Assembly (NCBI GenBank): GCA_026400375.1 | Contig: JAPLPG010000329.1 | Span: 1 to 64,000, forward strand | Length of the DNA: 64,000 nt | Direction: 5' to 3' | Source of the DNA: Novosphingobium sp. | Lineage (GTDB): Bacteria > Pseudomonadota > Alphaproteobacteria > Sphingomonadales > Sphingomonadaceae | Shown: positions 28,933-39,044 of the stretch, piece by piece | Numbering within the stretch: the stretch's first letter is position 1 | Layout of the letters: every line of letters starts with the position of its first letter | The notes under the pieces: model-generated | The model's database searches: none | The model's input: only the letters and a program-made list of their open reading frames with translations | Told to the model about the DNA's origin: nothing | Program-made: the position numbers and the translations under genes

Positions 28933-29601
28933 TCAGCCGCCGGTCGGCACGACTTGCGCTTCGGCAAAGCGCGCGAACAGCGCGGTGGCGAGCTTTGCGG
29001 CGACCGCGCCATTGTCCAGCCCATCGTCATCCTCGCGCGTCTGCGCTTCGGCGTGGCCTTCCCACAGCACGCGGTCGGTCGCCTTGTCGCGGATGCGCAC
29101 GTCGAGCCGGGTGGCGACGATGGCCTTGCGCGGCTTGGACAGATCGATGTTGAGCGCCATCGCCTGATAGTTGCCGCGGTTGGAGACGCCCACCTCCATC
29201 GCGCCGGACACCGGCTTGCGCTTCTGTTCTTCGGGCACGACGACCGAATGGGTGATGCCGATCTGCGCGACTTGCCCGCCTTCGGCGCCGCTGACCGCCG
29301 TATCATAGCCGAGCCGCGCCAGTTGATCGACCACGGCGGCTTCATAGACCGGCAGCTTCCATCCCACTTCCGCGCCACTGGCAGCGGCCACGGTGATCGG
29401 GCCTTTGCCCAGCAGCGGCGCGGCATCGGCGGACTGGAAGGCGGTGACCTCGACGTTTCTGGCGGGCTGGCTCGGCTGGTTGCGGGTGCTGCCGAATCGC
29501 TGGTCCATCATGCCGCCGCCGCCCCAGCCGACAGGTTGGGCGAATGCGGCGGTGGACAGGGAGAGCGCGACAAGTGCGACGATCGGTGTTTTCAGGATCA
29601 T
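28933..29601 (-). CDS. secreted DUF4136-like protein
   Basis: Signal peptide MILKTPIVALVALSLSTAAFAQ; RLDVRIRDKATDRVLWEGHAEAQTRE parallels the downstream gene. Confidence 0.75.
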   Translation of the reverse strand: MILKTPIVALVALSLSTAAFAQPVGWGGGGMMDQRFGSTRNQPSQPARNVEVTAFQSADAAPLLGKGPITVAAASGAEVGWKLPVYEAAVVDQLARLGYDTAVSGAEGGQVAQIGITHSVVVPEEQKRKPVSGAMEVGVSNRGNYQAMALNIDLSKPRKAIVATRLDVRIRDKATDRVLWEGHAEAQTREDDDGLDNGAVAAKLATALFARFAEAQVVPTGG

Positions 29602-29777
29602 GGTATTGCTTCCCACAGGAGGGCTGTCGGAGTCCTGAACGCGCGATCGGCCTGAAACCTGCGCTTAATCGGGAAAAGCAGCAATCGCGTTTGCGCAAGG
29701 TTGACTTGGGTGCGCACCGTCTTTAACGGCCACGCTTCAGTTTTCAGCCCGGTCAGCTTCGGGCAAAGGGATTCGAC

Positions 29778-29903
29778 ATGAAGATTCGCAACAGCCTGAA
29801 GTCGCTCAAGGACCGTCATCGCGATAACCGCGTGATCCGTCGCCGTGGCCGCGTCTATGTGATCAACAAGACCCAGAAGCGCTTCAAGGCGCGCCAGGGA
29901 TAA
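29778..29903 (+). CDS. rpmJ: 50S ribosomal protein L36 (YkgO type)
   Basis: 41-aa [41 protein letters not shown]; below the ORF-track length cutoff. Confidence 0.93.
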   Translation: MKIRNSLKSLKDRHRDNRVIRRRGRVYVINKTQKRFKARQG

Positions 29904-30050
29904 TCTTGTCCAATTTTCGGTGCAGTCTCGCGACGGCGGGGCTGCACCGGAAACCGGCAGGCTGCCAACGTAGCCATGATGCCCCCGCCGAAACGCGGGG
30001 GCGCTGTCGTTTGTGGGCCGCGTCTGCAGGTCCGGTGGCTTGGGGTAATC

Positions 30051-30659
30051 ATGGCGGTTCAGGCGGTCGTGTGGGATATCGGACGCGTGCTGGTCGAATT
30101 CGATCTGGCGCGAATCTATCGAGACATGATTCCCGATTCCGACGAGCGCGCACGCTTCGTGGCCGAAGTGGTGACCGAGGACTGGCACGCTCAGCACGAC
30201 GCGGGCGTGCCTTTCGCCGAAATGGTGGCGGCGCGCACGGCCGCGTTTCCGCAACACGCCGCGCGAATCGCACGCTATGCCAGCAACTGGCTGGAAAGCC
30301 TGCCGGGGCCAGTGGCCGGCACGCACGCGCTGATCGAGCGACTGGCGGCGCGCGGGGTGCCGCAATATTCCATCACCAACTTCGGCGTGGATGCCTGGGC
30401 CCTGTTCCGCCCGACGTTCCCGGTGCTGGACCACATGCAGGACATCGTGATTTCCGGCGTCGAGCGGCTGATCAAGCCCGGTCGCGCGATCTTCGATCTG
30501 GCCGCGCACCGATTCGGGCGAGCGCCGGAGAGCATGCTGTTCATCGATGACAATGCGGACAATATCGCTGCGGCCCGGGCGCTGGGCTGGCAGGTGCACC
30601 ATTTCGTGCGCGATCCGCTTGTGCTGGAGGCGCGATTGCAGGGGCTCGGCCTGCTTTAG
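30051..30659 (+). CDS. HAD family hydrolase
   Basis: VVWDIGRVLVEFDL, YSITNF, FIDDNADNIAAARALGWQVHHF. Confidence 0.9.
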   Translation: MAVQAVVWDIGRVLVEFDLARIYRDMIPDSDERARFVAEVVTEDWHAQHDAGVPFAEMVAARTAAFPQHAARIARYASNWLESLPGPVAGTHALIERLAARGVPQYSITNFGVDAWALFRPTFPVLDHMQDIVISGVERLIKPGRAIFDLAAHRFGRAPESMLFIDDNADNIAAARALGWQVHHFVRDPLVLEARLQGLGLL

Positions 30660-31275
30660 GCCGGAAGCGGACGGGCGAATCGCCTTCGTGCCACGGAGCG
30701 AATTTCGTCATGACCGCGCCGAACAAGGCGGAGCCTGCGTGATCGGCCAGCCAGCGTTGCAAATGGGGCAGGGGCTGCGACGCGAACCACGCCGGATCGA
30801 CCGCGGCGAACTGGCGGACGAAGGGCATCAGCGCCATATCGGCAAGGCCGCGGTTCGGTCCGCAAAGTTGGCCATGCTCTGCCAGTTGCGCATCGAGGTC
30901 CTGCAGGATGGCCAGCCCTGATGCGCGATGTGCCGGCGCTTCGCTGCCGTGGCGTTCGGGGTACTTGTAGCGATCGAGGTGGTGCTTGAATGCGCCGTCG
31001 TTGCGATCGATCAGCGCGGTGTCGGTGCGCTTTAGCCAGTGTTCGGGGTCGTTCAGGGTGAGCGCCCAGTGCATCACGTCGAGGCTTTCGTCGATCACCG
31101 TGCCATCGGGCAGGACCAGCACGGGGACGGTGCCCTTGGGCGATGCTTCGAGCATCGGCGCCGGCTTGGCCGACAGCTTCACTTCGCGCAGTTCGACCGG
31201 CACACCGCTGACCGCCAAGGCCAGACGCGCGCGCATGGCATAAGGGCAGCGGCGGAAGCTGTAGAGGACAGGCAG
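30541..31275 (-). CDS. glutathione S-transferase-like, apparent CTG start
   Basis: (M)PVLYSFRRCPYAMRARLALAVSGVPVELREVKLSAKPAPMLEASPKGTVPVLVLPDGTVIDESLDVMHW; ATG at 31236 would remove the first beta strand. Confidence 0.78.
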   Translation of the reverse strand: MPVLYSFRRCPYAMRARLALAVSGVPVELREVKLSAKPAPMLEASPKGTVPVLVLPDGTVIDESLDVMHWALTLNDPEHWLKRTDTALIDRNDGAFKHHLDRYKYPERHGSEAPAHRASGLAILQDLDAQLAEHGQLCGPNRGLADMALMPFVRQFAAVDPAWFASQPLPHLQRWLADHAGSALFGAVMTKFAPWHEGDSPVRFRPKAGRAPAIAPPAQADRARNGAPASPAPGPQRYCPHCHR

Positions 31276-31280
31276 AGCGC

Positions 31281-32039
31281 TCAGGCCTTGATCCCGATCA
31301 GCGATATCTGCCGGCCATAACTGGCTTCGGCGCGGTGGGTGGCGCGGCGGAAGGAGTAGAAGCGGTCTTTCTGCTCATAGGTGTCCTCGCCCATCATGCC
31401 GACCCTGGCGAGGCCCGCGTCGCGCAGGCGGGAGGCGACATAGCCTTCTAGATCGAACCAGCTGTGGCCAGCGCGACCTGCACGAAAGAAGCGTTCGTTT
31501 TCAGCGGATTGTTCCAGAAACCGGGCTTCGAAGGCGGCGTCCACCTCATAGCTTTTCTGCGCGATGCACGGCCCGACCACGGCGGCGATATTGATGCGGT
31601 TGGCGCCGAGCGCTTCCATCGCGGCGATGGTGGCATCGGTGACGCCGGTAAACGCGCCTTTCCAGCCGGCATGGGCCGCGCCGATCACGCCTGCGCTGGC
31701 GTCATGGAACAGCACCGGCGCGCAATCTGCGGTCAGCACTCCGAGGACGAGGCCCGGACGTTTGGTGACCAGCGCATCGGCCTTGGGGCGGTCGGCATCG
31801 GACCACGGCTCAGTGACGGTTACCACATCGGGCGAATGGATCTGGTAGCAGGTCTGCAAGGTGCCGCCCGGCAGCACGGCCTCCACCGCACGCCGGCGGT
31901 TTTCGGATGTCAGTGCCGGGTCATCCTCGCTGTAGCTGACGTTCAGGCCCGCAAGGTCGCCCGCGCTGACGCCGCCCGTCCGGCCGAGGAAGCCATGCGC
32001 GGCCCCGGCCAGCAGCGGGTGGGTGAGCGCTTCGACCAT
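31281..32039 (-). CDS. pgeF: peptidoglycan editing factor PgeF (YfiH/polyphenol oxidase family)
   Basis: HGFLGRTGGVS, LQTCYQIHSPDVVTV, LTADCAPVLFHDASAGVIGAAHAGWKGAFTGV, VGPCIAQKSYEVD. Confidence 0.93.
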   Translation of the reverse strand: MVEALTHPLLAGAAHGFLGRTGGVSAGDLAGLNVSYSEDDPALTSENRRRAVEAVLPGGTLQTCYQIHSPDVVTVTEPWSDADRPKADALVTKRPGLVLGVLTADCAPVLFHDASAGVIGAAHAGWKGAFTGVTDATIAAMEALGANRINIAAVVGPCIAQKSYEVDAAFEARFLEQSAENERFFRAGRAGHSWFDLEGYVASRLRDAGLARVGMMGEDTYEQKDRFYSFRRATHRAEASYGRQISLIGIKA

Positions 32040-34648
32040 CACGCCTCGAGGCTCTTGGTCACTTGTTCGCGTACGTCGCGCGATAGCGATGGTTCGGCGG
32101 CGATGCGTTCCAGTTGCGCCCGCATCAGCGCGGCGCGGGCATCGTCGACCTTCTTCCAGCGGCCGAGCGGTGGCACGAAACGCGCCGCGACATTGCCGTT
32201 GATCGGATCGAGCTTGAGGATCAGGTCGGCGATCAGGCCATACCCTTCGCCGCCTTCCCGGTGGAAGCCTTGCGCATTGACTGCATAGGCCATCCACAGC
32301 GCGCGCACGCGGTTGGGGTTGGTCATGGTGAAATCGGGGTGCTGGGCCAGGACCTTGACGTGCTCGGTCACGTTCGGGTTGAGCGATCCGGCCTGGAGTG
32401 AGAACCACTTGTCGGTCACCAGCATGTTGCCTTCGAACCGCGCGTGGAAATCGGCCAGTGCCGCTTCGCGTTCCGGGCAATTCAGGCTGCACAGGACCAT
32501 CAGCGCGCCCTGGCGGTCGGTCATGTTGGTGGCGGCATAGTATTGCGCCTTGGCGCGGCGGGCGGCTTCGGCAGGATCGGCGGCGGCGAGATAGACCAGG
32601 CCTTGCGTCTTGCACTTGCGCGCGCCGCGGGCAGCGGCTTCGAGGCTGTAGGGCACCGCGCAGGCGCGGTCATGCAGCGCGAGCCACTTGTCCTTCAGCG
32701 CCGTGCCCAGCCAGCGCTTCAATCCCTCGCGTTCGGCAAAGATGCGCAGAGGATCGGCGCGGGTCAGCTGTTCGGCCAGATAAGCCTCGCCCGGGAGGAT
32801 CAGCAGTTCACCGCGCATCAGATCATCGAGCGCGGTGTCATCGAGGATCGCGCCCATGGCCGCCCCGATGGCGGATTGCGAGGCTTCGCGGTCTTCGAGC
32901 GTGCCGGCAACCGCGCCCACCAGATGGCGCACGATCAGCTGCTGCATCGCTTCATAGCGGGCAAAGGGATCGTCATCGTGCCGCGCCAGGAACACGAGAT
33001 CGTCGGCCGTGACCGGCGCGACGACTTCGACCGGGGCGGAAAAGCCGCGGTTGATCGACAGGGCCGGAAGCGCATCGAAGCCTTCGAAGGTGAAGGTCTG
33101 CTGCGCCTGCGTCAGCACCAGCAGTTCCTCGCCACGATGCTTGCCCGTCGCCCGGTCGAACAGGGCGGTGCGCAGCGGGATGACCATCGGCTGCTTGACC
33201 AGCTGGCCCGGCGTGGGAGCCATGCTCTGCGTCAAGGTCAGGGTCAGCGTGGTGCCTTCGAGCGCCATGGTTACAGTGACCTTGGGCGTGCCGGCCTGTT
33301 CGTACCAGCGGCGGAACTGGGTGAGGTCCAGCCCTGCGCCGTCCTCGATCGCCTGCACGAAATCCTCGCACGTCGCCGCCTCGCCATCGTGCCGGTCGAA
33401 ATAGAGCGTGGTGCCCTTGAGGAACCGCTCCATGCCCGCCAGCACGGTCATCATGCGGATCACCTCGGCGCCCTTGTTATAGACGGTGGCGGTGTAGAAG
33501 TTGCTGATTTCCTGATAGGAATCGGGGCGGATCGGGTGAGCGAGCGGGCCTGAATCCTCGGGGAACTGGGCTGCGCGCAGGATGCGCACATCCTCGATCC
33601 GCTTGACCGGGGGTGATCCGCGATCGGCGCTGAACTGCTGGTCGCGCAGCACGGTGAAGCCTTCCTTCAGGGAAAGCTGGAACCAGTCGCGACAGGTAAC
33701 GCGATTGCCCGACCAGTTGTGGAAGTATTCGTGCGCGACGACGCCCTCGATCGCATCGTAATCGCCATCGGTGGCGGTTTCCGGATCGGCCAGGATGTAG
33801 CGCGTGTTGAAGACGTTGAGGCCCTTGTTTTCCATCGCCCCTGCATTGAAATCGCTGACCGCGACGATGTTGAAATCATCGAGATCGTATTCGCGGCGAT
33901 AGACCTGCTCGTCCCACTGCATCGAGGCGATCAGCGAGCGCATGGCATGGTCGGTGCGCGCCTCGTCTCCGGGGCGGACGTAGATGGCAAGGTTCACCTT
34001 GCGGCCGCTCATGGTGGTGAAGCTGTCATGGTTGGCCACCAGATCGCCTGCCACCAGCGCGAACAGGTACGATGGCTTGGGCCAGGGGTCGTTCCATTGC
34101 GCCCAGTGCGTGCCATCGCCATTGTCGCCGGAAGCCACCGGGTTGCCATTGGACAGCAGGACCGGGAACTGCGCCTTGTCCCCGCTCATCCGCACCGAAT
34201 AGACCGACAGCACATCGGGCCGATCGGGGAAAAAGGTGATGCGGCGAAAGCCCTCGGCCTCGCACTGGGTGCAGAGCAGGCCGTTCGAGGCATAGAGCCC
34301 CGAAAGCTGGGTGTTGGCGGCAGGATCGATCAGCGTCTCGATGCCCACTTCGTGCGAATCGCCGGGCAGGTCGATCACCAGGTCGGCGCCATCCATGTGC
34401 CAGGCGTTGTGCGCCTGCCCATCGACGGTGACGGCCTCGGCTTTCAGGCCATCGCCATTGAGCCGCAGTTGCGCCGTGCTGCTGCCCGCAACGTTCTTCA
34501 CCACCTTCAACGTCGAAAGCACCCGCGTGGCCTTGAGCGACAAGGCAAAATCCAGTGCGATTTCGGGCACCAGCCATTCCGGCGGGCGATAATCGGCGCG
34601 CTGGATGACTCCTGGGGCGGTGACGGGCATGCCGGAAAGATCGTTCAT
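32039..34648 (-). CDS. pepN: aminopeptidase N
   Basis: GAMENKGLNVFNTRYILADPETATDGDYDAIEGVVAHEYFHNWSGNRVTCRDWFQLSLKEGFTVLRDQQFS. Confidence 0.97.
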   Translation of the reverse strand: MNDLSGMPVTAPGVIQRADYRPPEWLVPEIALDFALSLKATRVLSTLKVVKNVAGSSTAQLRLNGDGLKAEAVTVDGQAHNAWHMDGADLVIDLPGDSHEVGIETLIDPAANTQLSGLYASNGLLCTQCEAEGFRRITFFPDRPDVLSVYSVRMSGDKAQFPVLLSNGNPVASGDNGDGTHWAQWNDPWPKPSYLFALVAGDLVANHDSFTTMSGRKVNLAIYVRPGDEARTDHAMRSLIASMQWDEQVYRREYDLDDFNIVAVSDFNAGAMENKGLNVFNTRYILADPETATDGDYDAIEGVVAHEYFHNWSGNRVTCRDWFQLSLKEGFTVLRDQQFSADRGSPPVKRIEDVRILRAAQFPEDSGPLAHPIRPDSYQEISNFYTATVYNKGAEVIRMMTVLAGMERFLKGTTLYFDRHDGEAATCEDFVQAIEDGAGLDLTQFRRWYEQAGTPKVTVTMALEGTTLTLTLTQSMAPTPGQLVKQPMVIPLRTALFDRATGKHRGEELLVLTQAQQTFTFEGFDALPALSINRGFSAPVEVVAPVTADDLVFLARHDDDPFARYEAMQQLIVRHLVGAVAGTLEDREASQSAIGAAMGAILDDTALDDLMRGELLILPGEAYLAEQLTRADPLRIFAEREGLKRWLGTALKDKWLALHDRACAVPYSLEAAARGARKCKTQGLVYLAAADPAEAARRAKAQYYAATNMTDRQGALMVLCSLNCPEREAALADFHARFEGNMLVTDKWFSLQAGSLNPNVTEHVKVLAQHPDFTMTNPNRVRALWMAYAVNAQGFHREGGEGYGLIADLILKLDPINGNVAARFVPPLGRWKKVDDARAALMRAQLERIAAEPSLSRDVREQVTKSLEA

Positions 34649-34703
34649 GCCGCCAACTTAGGAACCCGTGCGCAATGCGGCAATCGCGGTTATAGGGAAA
34701 AGC

Positions 34704-35564
34704 ATGGGAAACATGCTGATCTTCGGAATGGGCTACACCGCGCAAGTCGTGGCGCAGCGGTTGCGGGCGCAGGGCTGGACGGTGCGCGGCACAGGCCGTG
34801 CAGGCGATATCGCCTTCGATGATCGCGCGGCCGTTCTCGACGCGCTGGGCAAGGCGACCCACGTGCTGTCGTCGGTCCCGCCGCACAGAGACGGGGCGCG
34901 CGATGGCGGGGATCCGGTGCTGCAGGCCTATGGCACCGACATTGCCGAAGGCTGGCTGGCGTGGATCGGATACCTGTCATCGACCGGCGTCTATGGCGAT
35001 GCGGGCGGGGCCTGGGTGGACGAGACGGCACCCATCGGCACCGGGCGCAGATCGGCGCGCGCGCAGGCCGACCTTGATTGGCAGGCGCTATCGTACCGGA
35101 CGCACGTGTTCCGCCTGCCGGGCATCTACGGACCGGGGCGCAGCGCGCTCGACCGGGTGCGCGAAGGCAAGGCGCATCGTATCGATATCGAGGGCCAGGT
35201 GTTCAGCCGGGTGCACGTGGAAGACATCGCCAGCGGGGTGATTGCCGCGCTGAACGGGCCTGCGGGGGTTTACAACCTGGCCGACGATCTGCCGTGCAGC
35301 CAGAACGCGGTGATCGAGGAAGCCGCGCGGCTGCTGGGGGTTGATCCGCCGCCGATGCAATCGCTGCAACAGGCCAATCTTTCGCCCATGGCGCTGGGTT
35401 TCTATGCCGAGAACCGCCGCGTGGCCAATGGCAAGGCCAAGCGCCTGCTGGCCTGGAAGCCGGACTATCCCACCTATCGCGAAGGGCTTCGCGCCTTGAG
35501 CGCCAGCACGAGGCCGAGCATCGCGAGGGCCGAACCGGACAGTGCCAGCACCGACCACTGGTAA
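34704..35564 (+). CDS. NAD-dependent epimerase/dehydratase family protein
   Basis: MLIFGMGYTAQVVAQRLRAQGWTVRGTGR, IGYLSSTGVYGDAGGAWVDE, FSRVHVEDIASGVIAAL, VYNLADD. Confidence 0.88.
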   Translation: MGNMLIFGMGYTAQVVAQRLRAQGWTVRGTGRAGDIAFDDRAAVLDALGKATHVLSSVPPHRDGARDGGDPVLQAYGTDIAEGWLAWIGYLSSTGVYGDAGGAWVDETAPIGTGRRSARAQADLDWQALSYRTHVFRLPGIYGPGRSALDRVREGKAHRIDIEGQVFSRVHVEDIASGVIAALNGPAGVYNLADDLPCSQNAVIEEAARLLGVDPPPMQSLQQANLSPMALGFYAENRRVANGKAKRLLAWKPDYPTYREGLRALSASTRPSIARAEPDSASTDHW

Positions 35565-36412
35565 CCTTCGAACAGCGTCGACAGCAGCATGGCGATGACC
35601 GGCACCAGCACGCCGTTATAGGCCGCGCGGCCTGCGCCCAGCCGCTGCACCAGCCGGAAATAGAGCGGGAAGGTGACCACTGACCCGACAATGCCGAGAT
35701 AGGCCACGCCAAAGACATAGCCAGCGCGCAGATCGAATTGCGGGGGCCCTTCCACGGCCCAGGCGAAGGCGGCATCGATCAGCGCGCCGAAGATCATGGC
35801 ATAGGCCAGCATCGGGATCATCGGCACGCCGCGGGCCGCAGGGCTGGCTTGCAGGACATTGGCCGATGATGCGCTGAACAGCGCGGCGGTCATCAGGGCA
35901 ATGCCGGTCAGCACCTGGCCTTCGGGCGGGGCCATGCGGTATTCGTGCAGTAGCAGCAGCGCGATCCCCGCGCCCGCCACCATCGATCCGCCAACGAACC
36001 CGCGCGTCACCGGCTGCTTGAGAATGAGCCATGCCAGCCCCGCATTGGGAACCACCAGTAGCGCAAAGAACACCGCGACGATGCCCGATGTCAGGTGCGT
36101 TTCGGCGCGATAGACGAACTGGAAGTTCATCACGAATTGCAACAGGCCCAGCAGCGCCGCGACCTTCAGGCCGACGGCGGGCATGCGCAGCGTTTCGCGC
36201 CGGACCAGCGCCAGCACGGCCATGCCGATGGCGGCGGCGGCGAACCGCCAGGCCACCGACCAGCTGGGCGGGACGCTGCCGACCTGATCCTTGATCACCA
36301 GCCAGGTCGATCCCCAGATCAGCGCAACGATGAAGAACGGTCCCGCCACCGACCACTGCCAGAACCGCGCCTGGCCGGGTAACTCACCCCCGGGCAACTC
36401 CTGCCCGGTCAC
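35474..36412 (-). CDS. DMT family transporter (EamA domains)
   Basis: IWGSTWLVIKDQVGSVPPSWSVAWRF, FVYRAETHLTSGIVAVFFALLVV; GTG start overlapping ltaE stop. Confidence 0.9.
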   Translation of the reverse strand: MTGQELPGGELPGQARFWQWSVAGPFFIVALIWGSTWLVIKDQVGSVPPSWSVAWRFAAAAIGMAVLALVRRETLRMPAVGLKVAALLGLLQFVMNFQFVYRAETHLTSGIVAVFFALLVVPNAGLAWLILKQPVTRGFVGGSMVAGAGIALLLLHEYRMAPPEGQVLTGIALMTAALFSASSANVLQASPAARGVPMIPMLAYAMIFGALIDAAFAWAVEGPPQFDLRAGYVFGVAYLGIVGSVVTFPLYFRLVQRLGAGRAAYNGVLVPVIAMLLSTLFEGYQWSVLALSGSALAMLGLVLALKARSPSR

Positions 36413-37425
36413 AGCGCGGCAATCGCGCGGGCCAGCGCCGAGACGTGCGCCGGATCGCTGTTCCATGCGGTGACGAAACGCGCCGCACCGGGCGCGCCGG
36501 CAGGCGCCGTCCAATCGTAGAAATCGAAGCCCTGCGCGCGCAGGGCGTCCTGTTCGGCAGGGGAAAGCACCACGAAAAGCTCGTTGGCCTCTACCGGGTG
36601 GAACAGCCTGTCCCCGCAGGCTCCGGCTATTTCGCGCGCGGCGGCATTGGCGGCGTGGGCGTTTTCCAGCCACAGATCGTTTTCGATCATCGCCAGCACT
36701 TGCGCGGCCAGATAACGGCCCTTCGATTGCAGGTGCCCGGCGCGCTTGCGGCGATAGCGGACGACATCGGCCAGTTCCATGTCGAAGAACACCAGCGCTT
36801 CGGCATTCATCCCGCCGTTCTTGACGCAACCGAACGTCAGCACGTCGACGCCGGCCTGCGCGGTCACTTCGGCGGGATGGCAGCCCAGATGCGCCACGGC
36901 ATTGGCAAAGCGCGCGCCGTCCATGTGCAGGCCAAGGCCGCGGCCCTGCGCCAGCGATCCGATGCGGGCCACCTCTTCGGGCGTGTAGACGCGCCCATAT
37001 TCGGTGGCCTGGGTGATCGAGATGGCGTGGGGCTGGACCTGATGCACATCGTTGCGAATCGGATCGATCAGCGCGGCGATGGCTTCGGGCGTCAGCTTGG
37101 CACCTTCGCCATCGGCCAGCATCAGCTTGGCGCCATGGGTGTAAAAGCCCGGCGCGCCGCCTTCGTCCATCTCGATATGCGCCTCGCGGTGGCAGACCAC
37201 GCCGCCGTGGGGTGGCACCATCGCCGCCAGCGCAAGGCAGTTGGCCGCCGTGCCGGTGGCAACCCACAGCGCGGCGCATTGCGTGCCGAACAGATCGGAA
37301 AACGCATCGTCCATGCGCGCGGAAAGGGCATCGCCATCGTACCCGGCATCGGGCGCATCGGCGGCGTGCATGGCCTGCCACAGGCGGGGGTGGACGGCGG
37401 CGGCGTTGTCGGAGAAGAACTTCAT
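36409..37425 (-). CDS. ltaE: low-specificity L-threonine aldolase
   Basis: MKFFSDNAAAVHPRLWQAM, HIEMDEGGAPGFYT, GLHMDGARFANAVAHLG, DVLTFGCVKNGGMNAEALVFF. Confidence 0.93.
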   Translation of the reverse strand: MKFFSDNAAAVHPRLWQAMHAADAPDAGYDGDALSARMDDAFSDLFGTQCAALWVATGTAANCLALAAMVPPHGGVVCHREAHIEMDEGGAPGFYTHGAKLMLADGEGAKLTPEAIAALIDPIRNDVHQVQPHAISITQATEYGRVYTPEEVARIGSLAQGRGLGLHMDGARFANAVAHLGCHPAEVTAQAGVDVLTFGCVKNGGMNAEALVFFDMELADVVRYRRKRAGHLQSKGRYLAAQVLAMIENDLWLENAHAANAAAREIAGACGDRLFHPVEANELFVVLSPAEQDALRAQGFDFYDWTAPAGAPGAARFVTAWNSDPAHVSALARAIAAL

Positions 37426-37505
37426 CGGAAACCGCAATGTGGCCCTGCGCGTTTGCGGTCAACATGCGAACGTGCAGCCACGACTTTCGGGCAGGACAAA
37501 CAACG

Positions 37506-37811
37506 ATGACCGACGTTACCATCACCCACCACGATCAGGGCTCGCGCGGCGAATATCACGCGGCCGTTGCCGGCAGCGACGCCATTGGCCGATTGACCTA
37601 CCAGCGGCTGGGCGGAACCGACCGCGGCGATGTGCTGGTCGCCGATCACACGCTGGTCCCGACCGAGATCGGCGGACGCGGCGTGGCGGGCGAACTGGTC
37701 AAGGCGCTGATGGCCGATGCCCGCGCCAAGGGCTTCAAGGTGGTGCCGCAGTGCAGCTATGTCGAAGCCGCGTTCCGCCGCCACCCGGAGTGGGCCGACC
37801 TGCGCGCCTGA
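37506..37811 (+). CDS. GNAT-like N-acetyltransferase (YjdJ/Gcn5-related)
   Basis: LVADHTLVPTEIGGRGVAGELVKALMADARAKGFKVVPQCSYVEAAFRRHPEWADL. Confidence 0.9.
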   Translation: MTDVTITHHDQGSRGEYHAAVAGSDAIGRLTYQRLGGTDRGDVLVADHTLVPTEIGGRGVAGELVKALMADARAKGFKVVPQCSYVEAAFRRHPEWADLRA

Positions 37812-37843
37812 TAAATGGGTGATTGCCCGATACGGGCGGGAAA

Positions 37844-37918
<75 letters not shown>

Positions 37919-38082
37919 ACACCATTTCCGCGTGGCCACTCCGTCCGGCAAACCGGCGGGGTGGGCAGGGGCGGGCTAATGACGGTGGCATGGGGCTTTG
38001 TCAAGCAACTGTTCGGCCAAGGGTTGGCGAACCGGCTGGCAGGGCTTGCGGCCAGCGGGCGATCCCGGCAATCATGGCGCGC

Positions 38083-38265
38083 ATGAGCGATGCGAAACCT
38101 GCAATGACCCGCGAGGAACGACTGGCCGCGCGCCTGCGCGAAAACCTGCGCCGGCGAAAGGTTCAGGAGCGCAAGATGCAGGCGCGCGCGATGGAGGCGA
38201 CCTCGCCAGCCGAGCCCGAATCGCCGCCGTCGCCGGAAACCGGGCTTTCCAATCCGGTCCCCTGA
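38083..38265 (+). CDS. small basic hypothetical protein
   Basis: 60-aa MSDAKPAMTREERLAARLRENLRRRKVQERKMQARAM...; alternative ATG at 38074. Confidence 0.6.
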   Translation: MSDAKPAMTREERLAARLRENLRRRKVQERKMQARAMEATSPAEPESPPSPETGLSNPVP

Positions 38266-38322
38266 CGCTAGGGCCCACATCCCGTTACCGTCTTCCAATC
38301 CAGTCAGCCACAGGATGCCCCG

Positions 38323-39009
38323 ATGCCCCGCCTGATCCTGATTCGCCACGGCCAGTCGCAATGGAACCTCGAAAACCGCTTCACCGGCTGGTGGGACGTC
38401 GACGTGACCGAGAAGGGCGCCGCCGAAGCCTTTGCCGCAGGCCAGTTGCTCAAGGATAAGGGCGTGTTGCCGACGCTCGCCTTCACCTCGCTGCAGACCC
38501 GCGCGATCAAGACGCTGCACCTGGCGCTCGAAGCCATGGGCCGGCTGTGGGTGGCCGAAGACAAGGACTGGCGCCTGAACGAGCGGCACTATGGCGGGCT
38601 GACCGGGCTCGACAAGGCCGAGACTGCGGCCAAGCATGGCGAAGATCAGGTTAAGGTATGGCGCCGCAGCTTCGACGTGCCGCCGCCGGTGCTGGACGCA
38701 GGCAGCGAATTCGATCTGGCGTCCGATCCGCGCTATGCCGGGATCGCGGTGCCTTCCACCGAAAGCCTGAAGGACACCATCGCGCGCGTCCTGCCATGCT
38801 GGGGAGAAAAGATCGCGCCTGCCCTGCGCGCCGGGGAAACGGTGATCGTTTCGGCCCACGGCAACAGCCTGCGCGCCTTGGTAAAGCACCTTTCGGGCAT
38901 TTCGGACGAGGACATCACCGGGCTCGAGATCCCGACCGGCCAGCCGATCATCTACGAACTGGATGACAATCTGGCCGAAGTGGAACGCTACTACCTCTCG
39001 GAGCGCTGA
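38323..39009 (+). CDS. gpmA: 2,3-bisphosphoglycerate-dependent phosphoglycerate mutase
   Basis: [65 protein letters not shown]. Confidence 0.96.
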   Translation: MPRLILIRHGQSQWNLENRFTGWWDVDVTEKGAAEAFAAGQLLKDKGVLPTLAFTSLQTRAIKTLHLALEAMGRLWVAEDKDWRLNERHYGGLTGLDKAETAAKHGEDQVKVWRRSFDVPPPVLDAGSEFDLASDPRYAGIAVPSTESLKDTIARVLPCWGEKIAPALRAGETVIVSAHGNSLRALVKHLSGISDEDITGLEIPTGQPIIYELDDNLAEVERYYLSER

Positions 39010-39044
39010 GCGCCAGAAGAACCGGGAAGCCTGAGGGGGACGGA

